Positions 13,916 to 27,144 are shown, numbered from the stretch's first letter. The stretch is DNA of 64,000 nucleotides from Synchiropus splendidus (GCF_027744825.2 NC_071335.1:29440501-29504500); one strand, 5' to 3'. Translations and numbers: made by a program. The notes: generated from the sequence alone by a model not told the origin.

Positions 13916-16900
13916 ACAAAAAGTCTGGCAAAGTCTCCACGCCAAGATTCCGAAGAGATATATATGCTTTGTGTTGAAAAAAAGAAGTGAAGAACTGACC
14001 CGAGCGGACTCAAAGCATGAGCACTGAGTGTTCTTTTCATCTCGTTGTAAGTATGCATTTTGATATGTGTTTCCTCTGCGTTGTTTCACACTCGCAGAAG
14101 CCGCTGTGTTGCATCCGCCAGCCCAAGCACGGCTCCGTGTTTGTTCTCAGAGGGCAGATGTGGCTTGTTTCCTCTTGTCACTACATGTTAGAAGGGATGA
14201 AATGGCACAGCGGATCCACTCGTGGCTTTTCTACAGTTTGCTGTGCACTTTATGGAGTAGGATCAATCCATTGCATAACCTCTATGCTCTTTTAATAGAA
14301 TTTTTTTTACATGTTCAGTGTGATGAGGGAGGAGAAACTTCAGCAGATTTTTTTTTTTTTTTTTTCATGTAAAGACAACAAGAAGTGCAGGGAGAAAAAG
14401 GTGGAGCAGATGTTGACTCCAACCGCAAGTAAATCCACTACCTTATTTATGTGTGGGATATGTCTGTGATTTAGCATCTGTGTGTCGGCAGGCCTCTGCC
14501 CTCTCGTCCATCTCCCTAGGCAGAAGACCCCTGTCTTGGCTGCCATTTCTCAGCGTGACAGCTGAGAGCCAGACAGCGGAACGAGAGTGGGGCTTTGGTG
14601 GTGGGGGGGAAGGCAGGGCTTAAATCTGAGAGATAGCTTAGAGGCTAGACATACAGAGATAGGCCTCTGCCCCCCCTATTGGGGACCAGGTGTTCTTCTA
14701 TCGAGGTTCCTCGACTGGTGAGAGAGAGAGAGAGAACTACCCTCATGTTTCACTTGGCATCGCTGCACCTGCATCTGTGGGGTTAGGAAGTGCCATTGCT
14801 TGTGTGTTTGGGGGCTGGAGCGGGGCGACAGCTTGGTCTCTAGAGGCTGCAGACAGTGTTGCACCACCACACTGCAGACCTCTGTGCCCCAAACAGGCAC
14901 CCACCTCGCCTCCCTCTCAGCCTGACACGTCTCTGTGTCGACTCAGCAACTCCGTCCCAACTTTTTCATTATTTTTTTTTTCAGCTAGTCAGGTATTCAG
15001 TTCACGTTTTACTCGTACTATTTTTAGATGACTGAGTGACGTACACGTCTATTTCGATGATGCCTCACAGGAATTTTCAGGGTTCTTTTCACAAATGAAC
15101 CCAAGCAGTCTATAGCGGAGCCGTCGCTTGTTTGTTATGTTAATGTTTGGTTCCATAATAAGTACTGATTCTCAATGCGGAGGATTTTATATGGTGAACC
15201 TGCGCTTACTTTGCTCTCCTTCAAGCGGTTCGGTACTTTCACATTGTTCAGTCAGTAACCTCAAACGCATCCTGGCAGCTTTACAAAGACAGGTACACCT
15301 CGCATGACAAGCAAGTGCTCATGTGTCTAGCAGTGGCGCTAGAGGATAAGAGAGCAACCGTAAACACCACACACTCACACGACTCGAGAAGCCAAAATTG
15401 CCGGTTGGCGACCAACTGCCTTCTTCCAGGAGGGAGAGGAACAGATGGCCAAACGAACACCTCCAGACTCATGCAAACTGAAAGAAGCCCGCGATTTGGA
15501 CTTGCATGTGGAGTCAGAGACTCTTCTTCCCACATGAAATTGCTGCAAGCAACTTGTGTCCAGACCCGGTCCTTTGATGCAAAGGCTGCTTACGAGTTTT
15601 CATTGTGGAATTGACGGTCCCATGGCAAGAAGCGTTCAAAAGAACTAAAGGACAAATATAACCAGGCATGGCTGAGATGGCGGGGCTTTGTGGGTCCTTC
15701 TCCTCTCTGGTTACCGAGAGAAGTTCTAGTCATAGGTCAGGCTCCGTGGATGATCGCCAAGGAACTTGCTGCTCAAGTAGCCACCAGGGTGGCACATACC
15801 CTGGAGGATGTTGGAATATTGTATGTTGAGTGAATGAATATAAGCCGTGGCTCAGCGAAAGGACAAGGTTTCTTCAGCAGAGGTTCATCTTGAGGACAAG
15901 CAGAAGTTGTTTATCACATCTGCAGTTCAGCGGCAGACAATGCTGAGAAAACAGGATAGACGCTAGACGTGCTACTTCTCTGAATTTTGACACCTACATT
16001 ATGGAACTTTGGGAGAATAAGACTCTAAGTATAAGAATCGGGCGATGCACTCAGAAGCGAAGAGGTTGTATCATGATATGTACTTCTCAGACGCTCTCCT
16101 GAGTTCTGTGTGTTGGTGACCTTTCATCAAATACACTGTTACCGCTGAGTCCGTCTACCTTCTCATCTTTTTCTCATTTTGCAACCAACTCTCCCACAGC
16201 AAAACAACCTGAACAAGGAATACAATAACTGTCGTCTACTTAGATTATTATTTTCCTTTTTTTACAGGATAAGGGTGTACAGTATTGTTCTGGAGCCAGA
16301 GAACCTCAAAACCAAAGGGGGTGACATAAAGGACTCTCAAAATCAGATTTTTTTGAAGATGAAAAGTCTGCTGTTCATGATTTTGTATGTGGTGTGGTGT
16401 AAACCATGCACAAATATTCTGCCACACCACCGATCAAGAAGCTCATCCTCCAAACCTGGAATCTCGCAAGATCACATGTGATAAAACAAAGCGGAAACAC
16501 GACAACAGGCACAAAGCACAACTCACAAAATGATCTTATGGTGCCGGGTTTTATGTGTGTAACCATGGGACTTATTGCCGTTTCTTCAAAACACATCCAT
16601 ATTGGCTACATTCCGTTCCACAGTTGAAGTCGGGAGTGATCGACTTGTCCGAACCACAAAAAACATTTTTGGTCGTAAATATAAATTTTTTAAATTGTCA
16701 GCTCTGCCCATTTTCAGAGCCAATTTTTGGGACAATTTCCCTCTTGACACATTGTTGTCCATCCTTCTTGGGGAAGAAGCAAAATTGGGATTATTGTCGT
16801 ATGTGGCCCCCTTAAGAAGTATGCTCCCGACCCTACCTGATAGTAGTGGCAAATATCCAGGGATGTTTAATACCTTTTACTTGTATGTATAAATCACAAT

Positions 16901-17882
16901 TTCTACATTTCACTTTCGCGTAAAATTCGACATTACACTGACAAAAGCAGATATTTACATGATATTTTGTTTTTTTAATATCCGTGTTGAGTCTGGTCAA
17001 TGGTTGGTCACACATTCAGCTCTTATCTTGTTTACAGCCTCGGCATCACAAGACAGAGCTGATTCGTCACATGATTTTAACTCAGACAGCTGCTTGTGTC
17101 TGTGACATTGACTTTGATGAGGAAATCTGTTTCACTTTACCAGAACCTCTGTGACCTATTTGGTTAACTGCATTTCATTAGGCTCCCATTCCACAACTGC
17201 TCCACGGCTGTTTGCGACTGTTGCCCGAGCTCAGTTGTGAGCGTGTAATGCTTCATTTCCAACTAGTGGATGGAGAAGAATTGCTGTAATTTTAACTACA
17301 CCAGGTAAGGAAGTGGAACATTATATCAAAATGCCTTTGGTATTAAATGAATATTCAACAGAAAACGCCATCATACAATGTGATCTTTCGCCGTCTTCGT
17401 TGGCCTCCCCCTCGTTGACAATCGAAATGCGACAGCATCGCCAAGAAAACAAGCTTATTGTATACTCAGCGTAAACTACTGACCCGGAAAATTGGAATCA
17501 CAAACAATAGTTAAAGGCGACTGGTCGCATCAGGGAACCGTAAATGGACACATTGCTCAGTGGGAACTCTGGGCTTTTCATCTTGTATTCTCAACTAATG
17601 CAAAAAAAAAAGAAATACAATGTTGATGGAATTACAATTCTGTATTTATCTGTTGTGGTCGTTGCAATGTAACAATGTATACAAAGCCTTGCTTTATTTT
17701 CAAAATGACATGGCAATATTCTTAGTGAAGGCTGTCAACTGTAAACTGTGTTCCATCAATTGTTATTCGCATTCAAAGCCATCAAAAAGTTGTAGCACAT
17801 ATTCACGCCGCAACTTTTGCTGCTTTGTCTTGACTCAAAAGGATTTCATTCCAGAAGGTCACGACCGTCTGAACAATAAATG
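13916..17882. other. No gene recognised
   Basis: About 4 kb with only short ORFs. T-rich runs near 14350 and 14970 and a short (GA)n near 14720. No transposon could be named. Confidence 0.6.
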
Positions 17883-18472
17883 CAGAGGCGGTCCTGGCTA
17901 GATTTGCGCCCCGGGCGCCTCATGAGAAACAAGTCCCTGTGTAAAAGCTAAGAACACACTGGAAACCAGCATGACCATATCCACCTCCATGATGTCGTTT
18001 GGTTGTTTCCACTTGGTTTTAATATGTTTGATCACATGAGACTTCATCTTCATCAAGTGATCCTTATTTTGTCTGTGAGGGAGTCGACGGAGCCCTCTTC
18101 TTCCTCAGGGATGTGGGTGTGTCTGACACTGGCCTCCTCTTGCATCTCCTCTGGAGCCTCCTCAGCTCTCTGCTTGCTCTGGTCCGTGGTGGTGTCTCTG
18201 CCACTGTTCTGGCTGCGGCCTCAGACAGATCTCCACTGGCGGCTCCTGCTCTGGTGCTCCTCCCACTCTGAGCAGGTGGGTGGGAGGGACACAGGTTCAC
18301 GCTTTTTAATAGCTCCAACTGAGCCAGGACTTACCCTGTGGAAACAATCTTGAGTCAAACTGAAATTAGTTCCGTTGTACAGCAGGGAGCAAAAGCGTTC
18401 CCAAGTTGATCGCACGACCCAGTAGAAATAGTGTCTCCAGCGTCTTAACTGAGGGTGTAAAGTTAGTGCCAA
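17880..18472 (-). pseudogene. Coding-like G+C-rich patch, possibly a DNA-transposon remnant
   Basis: AGAGGCGGTCCTGGCTAGAT-TTGCGCCCCGGGCG at 17883 looks like a transposon terminus, and 18060-18470 is G+C-rich with two overlapping minus-strand frames (83-84 codons) and an acidic EEAPEEMQEEASV segment in the third frame. I cannot assign a protein family; frameshifts would be needed to join the parts. The opposite terminus was not found. Confidence 0.25.
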
Positions 18473-19319
18473 GCGTGATTTAACGCATCTCTCCTCACAG
18501 CTACTGGAATTTGCTGGTCAGCAGACGGTGGACAATCCATAAATCAGTCCAGTGAGAATTACAAAGTGTCAGCTAAAATGTTTGTGCAGTCCAAATTTAA
18601 CCAGAACTTGTTCCGTATCTGTGTTCTAGGCATTTATGGAAATATGTGTAACACGCAAAGACAAGGCCTGACTTTGAAACACAATGTGCCACCTCATCTT
18701 GTGTTCAAGAAGGTGATTTGACATGTTATGTCAGAGCTACCAGTGCAAAGTCACTGTAACCTAAGGGTCCTGCATGCTTTGTTGGTACAAATTGGGTGCA
18801 TGTAGAAAAATATTCTTCTGTTTCGTTCTTTTTCTTCCCCTCCTCCTTATCTTTTGGCTTCACATGCTGCAAGCAATTGCCGACAGCAGGGTTTGTTCCT
18901 TTTAAAGTAGTGGCTCTGCCTGCATACTTGGCTGTTTTGTCTCTTGTCAGAATTGTTACGTTAGCCAAGTGCTGCAGGGAGAGGTCTGTGCTCCATCGCG
19001 TTGTTCCATGCACAAGGTCAGGGTCTGAGTCAGAGGCCTAAATTCCCGTTCCCTGCATTTACCAGCTCTCAACTGTCTATATAGGATCCGGAGTACAAGG
19101 GGGTGGTGGCCGGAAGCAAACTGGAGTAATTGGTATTTGGGCTAAAAATGTTTTGTTTTTTCTAAAACGGCTGAGCCCAGAGGAGTGCTGAGTCCCCTTT
19201 TGTTTTTCCTGCGATGATTGTTTCTGTCCTTGCAGTCTTTGGATGCTTCATCTGAAGTCTGACCTCAAATCCTAAAAAAAACATTTCAACTATTTACATT
19301 ATATACATATGTATATATA
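18473..19319. other. No gene recognised
   Basis: Short ORFs on both strands, none with domain features. Ends in an AT-rich ATATACATATGTATATATAC at the TIR element insertion point. Confidence 0.65.
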
Positions 19320-19880
19320 CATTGGTACCTCGGTTCTCGACCACAGTCCGTTCCAGACGGCCGTTCGAGAAGCGAATTGTCGGAAATCTGAATCAACTTT
19401 TCCCATTACAATGAATGGAAAAAGAAATAATGCGTTCCAAGCCTTAAAATAGGCTTTTGTAGGAGTGAATGTAGAGTGTCTGCTGCAGGTGCGCTGTTCC
19501 TCTATGTGTGTGGCCGCTGCATGTGGGAGGGGTTGCCGAGTGAGTGACGTCTCTCCAGAAGTGAAGAGGTGCCCGGTGCGTGTCCAGCTCTGAATGTGCG
19601 CTTCTGTGCAGTTTGGCTGTGACAAAGTCATAAACCAAGTCACGCTCTGTCCCAGACTCGCCTCATCCCTGTCCCAGCTCCAGCCCACAACAGGACATCA
19701 AACCCTGGAGTGGTGTGGAGAGCGAGCACCTCCCCTGTGACACTCTACCACGGTCCAGTGTGGAGACAGGAAAGGTTTTACACCTCAATATGAAGAAAAA
19801 ACAGTCAGTAAATGTAGCTAACGGGACACGTCTGCATACAGAGGCTGCGTTATACACAATAACAAAGCGCGTCGTGGGTC
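19320..19880 (+). mobile_element. Same TIR element, copy 2, right end missing
   Basis: It begins CATTGGTACCTCGGTTCTCG after TA and follows copy 1 closely through ACAAAGCGCGTCGTGGGTCAG, then diverges. No right terminus was found. Over about 250 bp it is almost identical to copy 3. The shared open frames are caused by repeat identity, not by a gene. Confidence 0.75.
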
Positions 19881-20214
19881 AGTACATGAGCATAGTAGTT
19901 CATGAGTGTGACAGTGTGATATTTGTGTGCCGGAGATGTGTGTGTTATCTATGTAAGAATTGATAGAAGACTGGCTCAATTGGCTGGATGAAACAAGCCC
20001 ATTAAATGTGTCAATTACGGCGCTGAGAGTGAACACACAACGTAAAAGTCAAGTGGACACAATTAAAGAGGGGGATTCCTCTAGTCAGGGTCTCACGAAA
20101 AAATCAATAAGAATTGTGGAAACAGCGTAGTAATAGCATCACTGAGCGGTTTAGCGCTTCTTCAATTGTTTCAATTGTTTCAATAAAACAGCAGACTGGC
20201 TACATATCCGCATT

Positions 20215-20450
20215 AGAATGAACTTTAAAATTGAATTTATAGCTTTTAAAACCCTTGGTCTGGCTCCCGACCCGACTTCCACCACCTCAGCATCTGGATT
20301 TAAATCGCCACATAATAGATTTAACACGCAACATGAACGTGAACTTCACCAAGGCAGTCGCCAACAACATGCATGTATGTCTCTGTTCATACACGCTAGT
20401 GAAATTCTTTTTTTGCCTGTGAAGCACTTTGTAAACAGCGTTATAAAGGT
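20215..20450 (+). mobile_element. L2-like LINE 3' relic
   Basis: The frame around 20218 reads NFKIEFIAFKTLGLAP, resembling the conserved FKILLLTFKALHGLAP segment near the end of L2/CR1-type ORF2, and about 190 bp later the DNA reads GTGAAGCACTTTGTAAAC, typical of the L2 tail. Heavily decayed. Confidence 0.5.
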
Positions 20451-22555
20451 GACATGTACATTTAGAGTTTTTAAACGTTTTACAGTACACGACTCCCTGA
20501 GTGGCTTATTTTGACACTGATTTCTACTAGAGTCCAATGAAACCATTCCTCCGGCTGCACTAGTTTCAGCTTCATGTGTCTAGAAGCGGGTGGATATCAG
20601 TTATTTGATGAGGTCTTGTCAGCTGCGAAGATAGCGTTTGGAGTAATAAATGCACACTGATAAGACCGGGTCGTCGGAGCAGGCTAGCTGCATCGCACGC
20701 GAATGGCTTGTCACAGACCAAGCAAAGCCACAGATAAGAGGTAGACAGAAGAGCAGATGCTTTTATAGCTGTCCACGAGGTGGCAAGGAATTAGAGACCA
20801 TCACGGAGAGTGGGAGTCCATTTTGACCCATGTGGCCAGTGCGGATAAGGAGGCAAGCGGCAAGACGGTGCGTCTCTTTCACATCTGCCTGTGTGCAAGT
20901 CTGATGAGGCGGCGGTGGTGAAAGGCAAGAGTGGCGTATTGTGTAAATGACATCTGATGGGCTCTCTTGAAAGTCTATTTAGCCAAAGTAATGAAACGAG
21001 TCTGCTGAGGAAGAATATGAGAGACAGGCAAGGAGGCTCAGATAGACAGCTGGGTCACTTCACTCAACAGTGCATGGCTGGAGAGAGGAGAGACTGACAA
21101 GTTGATTCAGTGGTAATGACTCCTGCCTCGGAGACAAATTGAAGGACGACCCGATCGGGTCAATCCGCAGGCGACGCTAGAATGTCAGGCCGTGCCGCCA
21201 GGTCAACTGAGCTTGCTTTTGAAATCAAGATGTTTGCCTATTATCTACCTTGATACTAAAGCCACCTGGGTGAGATGTGCAACCGGCATAAAGCCTCCAT
21301 CACACACTTGAGCTGTGTCCACAACACTTATGTTTATACTGCTGTAAATGGAACAGTTTCTGAGGCAAAGCAGCTCAGGCCAGTAAAACATTCAGTCACA
21401 TCCGGTGCTGTGGCTGGAAAGCCACGTTGGTGTCATTATGAATCCAATAATTTTGAGTTAAATAATTCACATGTCTCCTCAATCATTTCTTTGCCCAAAA
21501 ACAGACCATTTCAATGCATATTTTCACAACTTTCAAGCCTTGAAATGTGCAATATTACAGTCGAGTTTGCAAACTACACTGCCGTCACAGAACTATTTTA
21601 AACAGTCGTGTCTAATTCAATTCCCTGCTCAGCCATATGACGTGACTAGATTATCTTCATTCCTTGTATTTTATTTCGTTTGAATGAGGGAAAAAAATGC
21701 CTTGACAAAATTCAATTTGCTATGTGGTGGCATTTTTAAAAAGACTGGCTCCCTTGTGTCAACATTCCAGTCCTAACCGTTGTACTTTATCGTACATGGA
21801 GTCACAAGATCAGGCTCATGGGTCTGTCACATGCGTCTCGTCTTCCACAGCTACTAGCTCACGAAAAAGTTGAGCTCACGTGTTCAGATCTTTGATCTGT
21901 CATAACAAACAATTACTTGTTTGAAATGTTTTATCCGATCAAATGGGAAACAGAATATCCTTATAGTTTGACTCCCATATTCAAGAGCTCTCCCTGTGAA
22001 CTTCTGCCAAAGCATGTGGGGATCATGCTGCAGAGGATAAATGGGATTGAAGACACAGGGCCAGTGTTTTCTTCTCTTCCTTCTCTTGAAAGAACAGTGA
22101 CAGCCACAGCATTTTTGAAGAGCTATTGAGGTCAGGGAATTTGGAAAGTAGAGCATAACCACAGTGATTGCATCTTGACTAAATCAGCGATAGCTTCATT
22201 TATAGAACACCATTTTCATGGCAGGACTGCGAACGTCTTCGCTCGAAAACAGTTCAAGTAAAATTCCCAGACACAGTCTGACACTGCAGCGGCTGTGTTT
22301 ATGGTATGCCTTGCTGGAATTCAGCTCGAAACCGTGAAAAAAATGCTTTTGTGCAGCTCCTCAGTTCTCTCTCAGTCTGGGGCCTGTGACATCAGCGGAC
22401 GCGAATATGCCAGAGACATTTACATTTGAGTTGCAACTGACTGACACTTCACAACTAATGCACTACTTATTTTCAAGATTAGGGAGTCCAGTTAATATTT
22501 GTCAGTCTACAGTGGTATATGTGTGTCTGCGGCATGATTTCACTTTTTCAATATA
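20451..22555. other. No gene recognised
   Basis: Unique-looking DNA without coding signal; a 108-codon frame at 21275-21601 has no recognisable domain. Confidence 0.65.
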
Positions 22556-22603
22556 AAAAAAATACAAATAAAACAACTCAAGTATATCACACATTTCATA
22601 TGC

Positions 22604-22661
<58 letters not shown>

Positions 22662-22754
22662 GCTCCAGTGTGTATTTATTGATTCATTTTTCAAAATCAA
22701 TAAATACACAAAAATAAACATAAAACAACTCAAGTATATCACACATTTCATATG

Positions 22755-22839
<85 letters not shown>

Positions 22840-23024
22840 TATATATATAGATATATATAGATATAGATATAGATATATAGATATATATATATAGATATAT
22901 ATATAGATATATAGATATATATATATTATTGGCTCCAGTGTGTATTTATTGATTCATTTTTCAAAATCAATAAATACACAAAAATAAACATAAAACAACT
23001 CAAGTATATCACACATTTCATATG

Positions 23025-23065
<41 letters not shown>

Positions 23066-23068
23066 TAT

Positions 23069-23099
<31 letters not shown>

Positions 23100-23225
23100 T
23101 ATATATATATAGATATATATATAGATATATATATAGATATATAGATATATATATATTATTGGCTCCAGTGTGTATTTATTGATTCATTTTTCAAAATCAA
23201 TAAATACACACAGGAGCCAATAATA
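22556..23225. repeat. Compound tandem repeat: hairpin module plus linker plus (TA)n, three units
   Basis: A linker (ACAACTCAAGTATATCACAC, then ATTTCATATGCTAT) occurs three times, each followed by a long (TA)n or TAGA tract and then TTATTGGCTCCAGTGTGTAT leading into a palindrome, at 22655-22710, 22925-22980 and 23154-23225. In the last unit the palindrome is complete: arms 23154-23184 and 23195-23225, 31 bp with one mismatch, around a 10-nt loop CATTTTTCAA. In the first two only 16 bp of the right arm remain before the next linker. (GATA)n sits at about 23065-23098. Confidence 0.9.
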
Positions 23226-26089
23226 AAAATAATAATAATCGGCAGTAGCAGAATAGAAGCATCTTGCAGATTTCTTTTTTTTTTTTTTTTTTTTAAACCA
23301 GCGAGCACTCTAAACTCAGCTATCCCACAAGTGCAGTCCTTCCTTGAACAGCTTTGACAGGTACACTGTTTTGTTTTGGATAGACGGAAGTTAGAAACAC
23401 TACCAGACAGTAATGCAGCCAAATGGATGTTGAACATCAGTGAAACTACACAGAAGAACAAGCAGAAACAACATGGACAAAAACACAACAAAAGTCTGAC
23501 TTATCCTCTCGGAATACACTCTTCACCCAGTCCACTTGTTTCCTCTCTCTCTCTCTCTTTTCCTCCTGCAAGGTAGTGTAAGTGGATCATGAAAACCCAG
23601 GGAACCAGCCTGACTAGCATCAATCAAAGGTGCGGTAAGAAGCTTACTCCTGCATATTCTCATGCTCTATTGGATGTGGAGAAATGTGTGCTGCTGACTA
23701 ACTCAGCAGACAATCCTATCTTGACTTGCGAGGCTAAATCCCCTGGCGTCATTTTCACTGGCCAAAAAGGGTTGGAGACAGAAGTTGGAGGATAACAGTC
23801 GAGTCAACCAACTTATGGACCCAAAAGTATCTGCCAAAGTACTGTGTGTGCTATACACACGCACCATGCCAAGAGAGATCATCCAAGCTTCACTCTACTC
23901 CCTCAAAGAGACTCTCTTAAACAGCAACTCATGGGAGTCAACTTCAAACCAGGCTATGCTAAATATTGACTAAACAACCTCCATTTTTCACCACATGCTG
24001 CCGCCACGCACTTTTGAACTGACGTTTACGTCACTGCGAAGATCTTATTTAGCATTTGGGTTTGTCGTAAACTCAACATGACTGATCCAAATATCATAAA
24101 CAGCTTCACAACATCTGCGCTAATATCATTTATTCACCTTTATTGATTCCCCTTTCAACATTTCTCAAGTGGTCTCTTTGTCTCCTTCCCAAAACTCCAC
24201 ATAAAGCGCTCCACTCTGATATACTGGTAAATCCTATATGTGACTTTTCTGATCACTCCCTATGAGGGAAAAACGTCTGATTCATTCTTGCTGATACTCA
24301 TGAGCCTCACATCAACCGTGTCACGCCAAAGCTTGTTGGGCCATGTGGGCCAGTCATGCCCACACGTTCCACCTCAACACCGTTTCACTCCCAAGGCATC
24401 AAATAGTGACTATTTTTGGGTCAATTCAGGGCTCCCAAGTTATGACAGTTGTGATGTGTGAGACGTAATATGCAACCCAATGGGGCGCTGGACGAATGTT
24501 GAGATGGAAGAGGAACGCAGCGCTGCATGAGGAGAAAGCTCTGCTGTGACACCTGCTCCAAAGTACAGTTCTCCAATTCACTCCCATGGGGTAATATGTT
24601 GATGTTGGGAAAGTGGAATTCTGTCTCCTGTACTGACGTTGCATGATGATGCATAAGCATTTTAACGGTTTAGAAAAGACGTTCGGAAGCTCTCTTCACT
24701 GAATTACATAGCTCTCCTTCTAAAAGACGGCAGCACAAAGTCACACTCAGTGTGGAACCAAAGGAGTGCAAACCCCAACCTCTGTTTTTCTTATGTGTTG
24801 CGTTGACCTCAGCATAAGGTGCACAAGCCCACTTTCCCAACTTCAATATATGGATGTGTCCAGGTGAGTGTTGATCAGGTATATACGGTTTAGCACCTAC
24901 GATGACTACTGCGCATGCTCATTTGAGGTGCCTTATGTACCAAGTGACACAGCACCGTGTAGAGCAAAAGGAGCGCCAGACCATTGCTTCACCTCAACCT
25001 CCATCTTTCTTTTCCGTGAGTCAACATGCGCATGGATGGCATCACTCTGGAACCCAGAAGTCCACGTAAAAACAGCCACTATTTCACACTTTTGAACTGA
25101 GTATCTGTTGTCCACCCGGCCTCCACTCTCCTCTTCACCGCCCTTGTTTGTCTGAGTGATCTCAATTCAGTACACAGCCTACATCTTCACTCTTCCTCCT
25201 GCCTCTCGCTCATTCGCTACTGATGCTCTTGCTTTTCACTTTCATGCCTTGTCTCTCCAGCTCACACCGCAACCTCGCATCATGTTGCAAATGCATTATG
25301 TATAGACACTTAAATATCTTCATGAATGAAATATGCAGAAACACACATTAAAATTGCAGCAAAACTGTCTCTTTTTTCAAATAAAATGATAACTTATCAT
25401 CTGATACACAAATGAATGCACAAATCATTGCGTGGAGTGTTGCGTTATCTGCACGACATCCGCAGTTGTAGAAGACACCGGCATAATGCTTCTGAATGAC
25501 CCCCACACTTTTGTGTAGTTCATTTTTGTATCCAAGCGTCTGAACAATTCATAAAAACTACACATCTTATTTCTCCTTTTTATACAGCAACATTTTAATG
25601 GTCGTTTGTAAATCCATGTTGAACAGAACAGGAACAGATAACATAAAAGACAGTCTTATTTATCACCACTTTACCTGACTTTTTGTGTGTGTCCGTGTCC
25701 ACATGTGTCCGAAAACATGTCGACTCACATTTGATTGTAAAACCTTGGATATCTAGCTCAGTAGTGATGGTCCTCCCTCCCCATCCCGTCCTGTACATGA
25801 ATACACAGTCTATTTAATAAAGTCGAACACAGGCTGGAACACTCAAGTGTCACCGCTACACGCAGACACCCACGTGTCTGATCTGTGAAATGTAACAATC
25901 AAAGATGAACAACAACTTAATCCTCGGTTGGCATCAGAGAGTTGGCTTGTACATCCAAGCATTACTTGTTTCAAACTGACTTTTGTAGCACTTTGTTATA
26001 TAGCATGGGTGACATTATGCAGCGTAGAAACTTACTCAATGGTTACACAGTTTTCAAAAAAAGTAGATTGTATACATATATAGATAGAT
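23226..26089. other. 3' flank of pcdh10, possibly including distal UTR
   Basis: T-run at 23273-23294. Between 24.0 and 25.1 kb several short phrases recur (TTTTGAACTGA, CACCTCAAC), suggesting degraded dispersed repeats; only the 24.57 kb fragment is assigned. ATTAAA hexamers on the minus strand near 25815 and 25595 are alternative poly(A) signals. Confidence 0.55.
24565..24650 (-). repeat. Dispersed repeat of unknown class, end fragment (inverted)
   Basis: TTCACTCCCATGGGGTAATA-TGTTGATGTTGGGAAAGTGG-AATTCTGTCTCC is the reverse complement of the end block seen at 13.86-13.91 kb and 63.55-63.59 kb. Confidence 0.5.
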
Positions 26090-27124
26090 GTATATATAGA
26101 TTTATATTTATTTATCTTGTTTTTTTTATTTTTTTGTTTGTTTTTTATAGCACTGTAAACAGTTTTCACACATGATGAAAAAAAATAGATATATAAAAAC
26201 ACTGAATGTATCTGATTGTTTACGTATATAGGCCTTGTTCGGAAATCACAATCTGTTGTTGGGTTCTCTGTCTCTCACCTCATGGCGCGTGAGAAAGAGC
26301 CTCATTCTCTTCTTATTGACAAACTGAACTCTTGAAGCTGGTTTTTCCTACGTTTGCTCGTACAAATTTGAACATCTCCTACCAAACCGCAGGTTCCTGT
26401 TTGCTGGATCAAGGCTAGATTCTTCACATCGAAACCACACGTAAGATCAGGAAGTGAAAAAAGTGAGTTGCCACATTGAAACAGTCAAATAAATACTGTA
26501 AATGAAAAGAACACAGAGGTACCAAATTTATAAGAAACTGTGTTCGTCTTCCTCGTCCTTTCGTAGCTGTACAACATCATCTCTTTCCGTGTTTTGTTTT
26601 CACTTTCCCCTCTGCGCACAGTCTCTGTACAGTTGACTTAATGGTGACTGTAGAAACCGCTCCAGGGTTCTGTGTGACGTTGGCTGAAATTTGTACAGAA
26701 ATATTGTTTGCTTGATGTAAACAGGCACACACAGATCTCTAGAGGCCAACTCCTTGGTCAGAAACAAAAACCTCCACAGTGAGTAAATATGTCCAGCTTT
26801 TTTTTTTTTTTTTTTGTTCCATTTCATTTTGTATTCCTTTAGCGCCTGTCTGTGTCTCTCTCCTTCACCTTCCTAATGTCCACAACGTCTGTTTCAGTCC
26901 TGCTGAACGGATTAAGGCCTCGGATCGCTCCTCTGATGCCTCAGCCAGTTCGTGTGTCTATAACTCTTTGGTTCCAACGCACCAAAGATTGTTTTTGATT
27001 TGTACATTGGCCACGACAATGTTCAGAAGCTGATGTCGCGTATTCGTTTCGCTGTCTTTAGCATCAGTATCGTCGGTCTAAGACAGAACTTCAAGCTGTC
27101 TCTGACAGGTCCACGTGGAACGAG
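26090..27124 (-). other. pcdh10: Candidate pcdh10 3' untranslated region
   Basis: Sequence after the TAG stop on the transcribed strand. No open frame of note. The first AATAAA hexamers met on the minus strand are at 26130-26125 and 26112-26107, followed by TA/GT-rich DNA, which would give a UTR of about 1.0 kb. An A17 run is encoded at 26815-26799. Further ATTAAA hexamers lie near 25815 and 25595, so the UTR may be longer. End positions are inferred. Confidence 0.4.
26107..26130 (-). terminator. Two candidate poly(A) signals for pcdh10
   Basis: AATAAA on the minus strand at 26130-26125 and again at 26112-26107, about 1 kb after the stop codon. Both lie in AT-rich, low-complexity DNA, where the hexamer also arises by chance. 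Confidence 0.35.
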
Positions 27125-27144
27125 CTAGCAAATCCTTTTCCCGG
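27125..27144 (-). CDS. pcdh10: pcdh10 terminal coding exon 5 (20 nt: GKRIC and stop)
   Basis: On the minus strand a TTTTCAG acceptor is followed by CC GGG AAA AGG ATT TGC TAG. Joined to the T left by exon 4 this gives S-G-K-R-I-C-stop, so the protein ends YKPTFLSGKRIC. Human PCDH10 ends YKPPYLTRKRIC. The phase (1) agrees with the exon 4 donor, and the stop is at the expected distance. The evidence is a short match plus splice signals. A transcript read joining 30502 to 27144 would prove it. Confidence 0.87.

Noticed and set aside
14690..15031. 113-codon plus-strand ORF
   Set aside because: Low-complexity Ser/Pro-rich text with opposing ORFs; no homology recognised.
22556..23225. CRISPR-like array
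   Set aside because: Repeats are separated by TA tracts rather than unique spacers, and the DNA is vertebrate.
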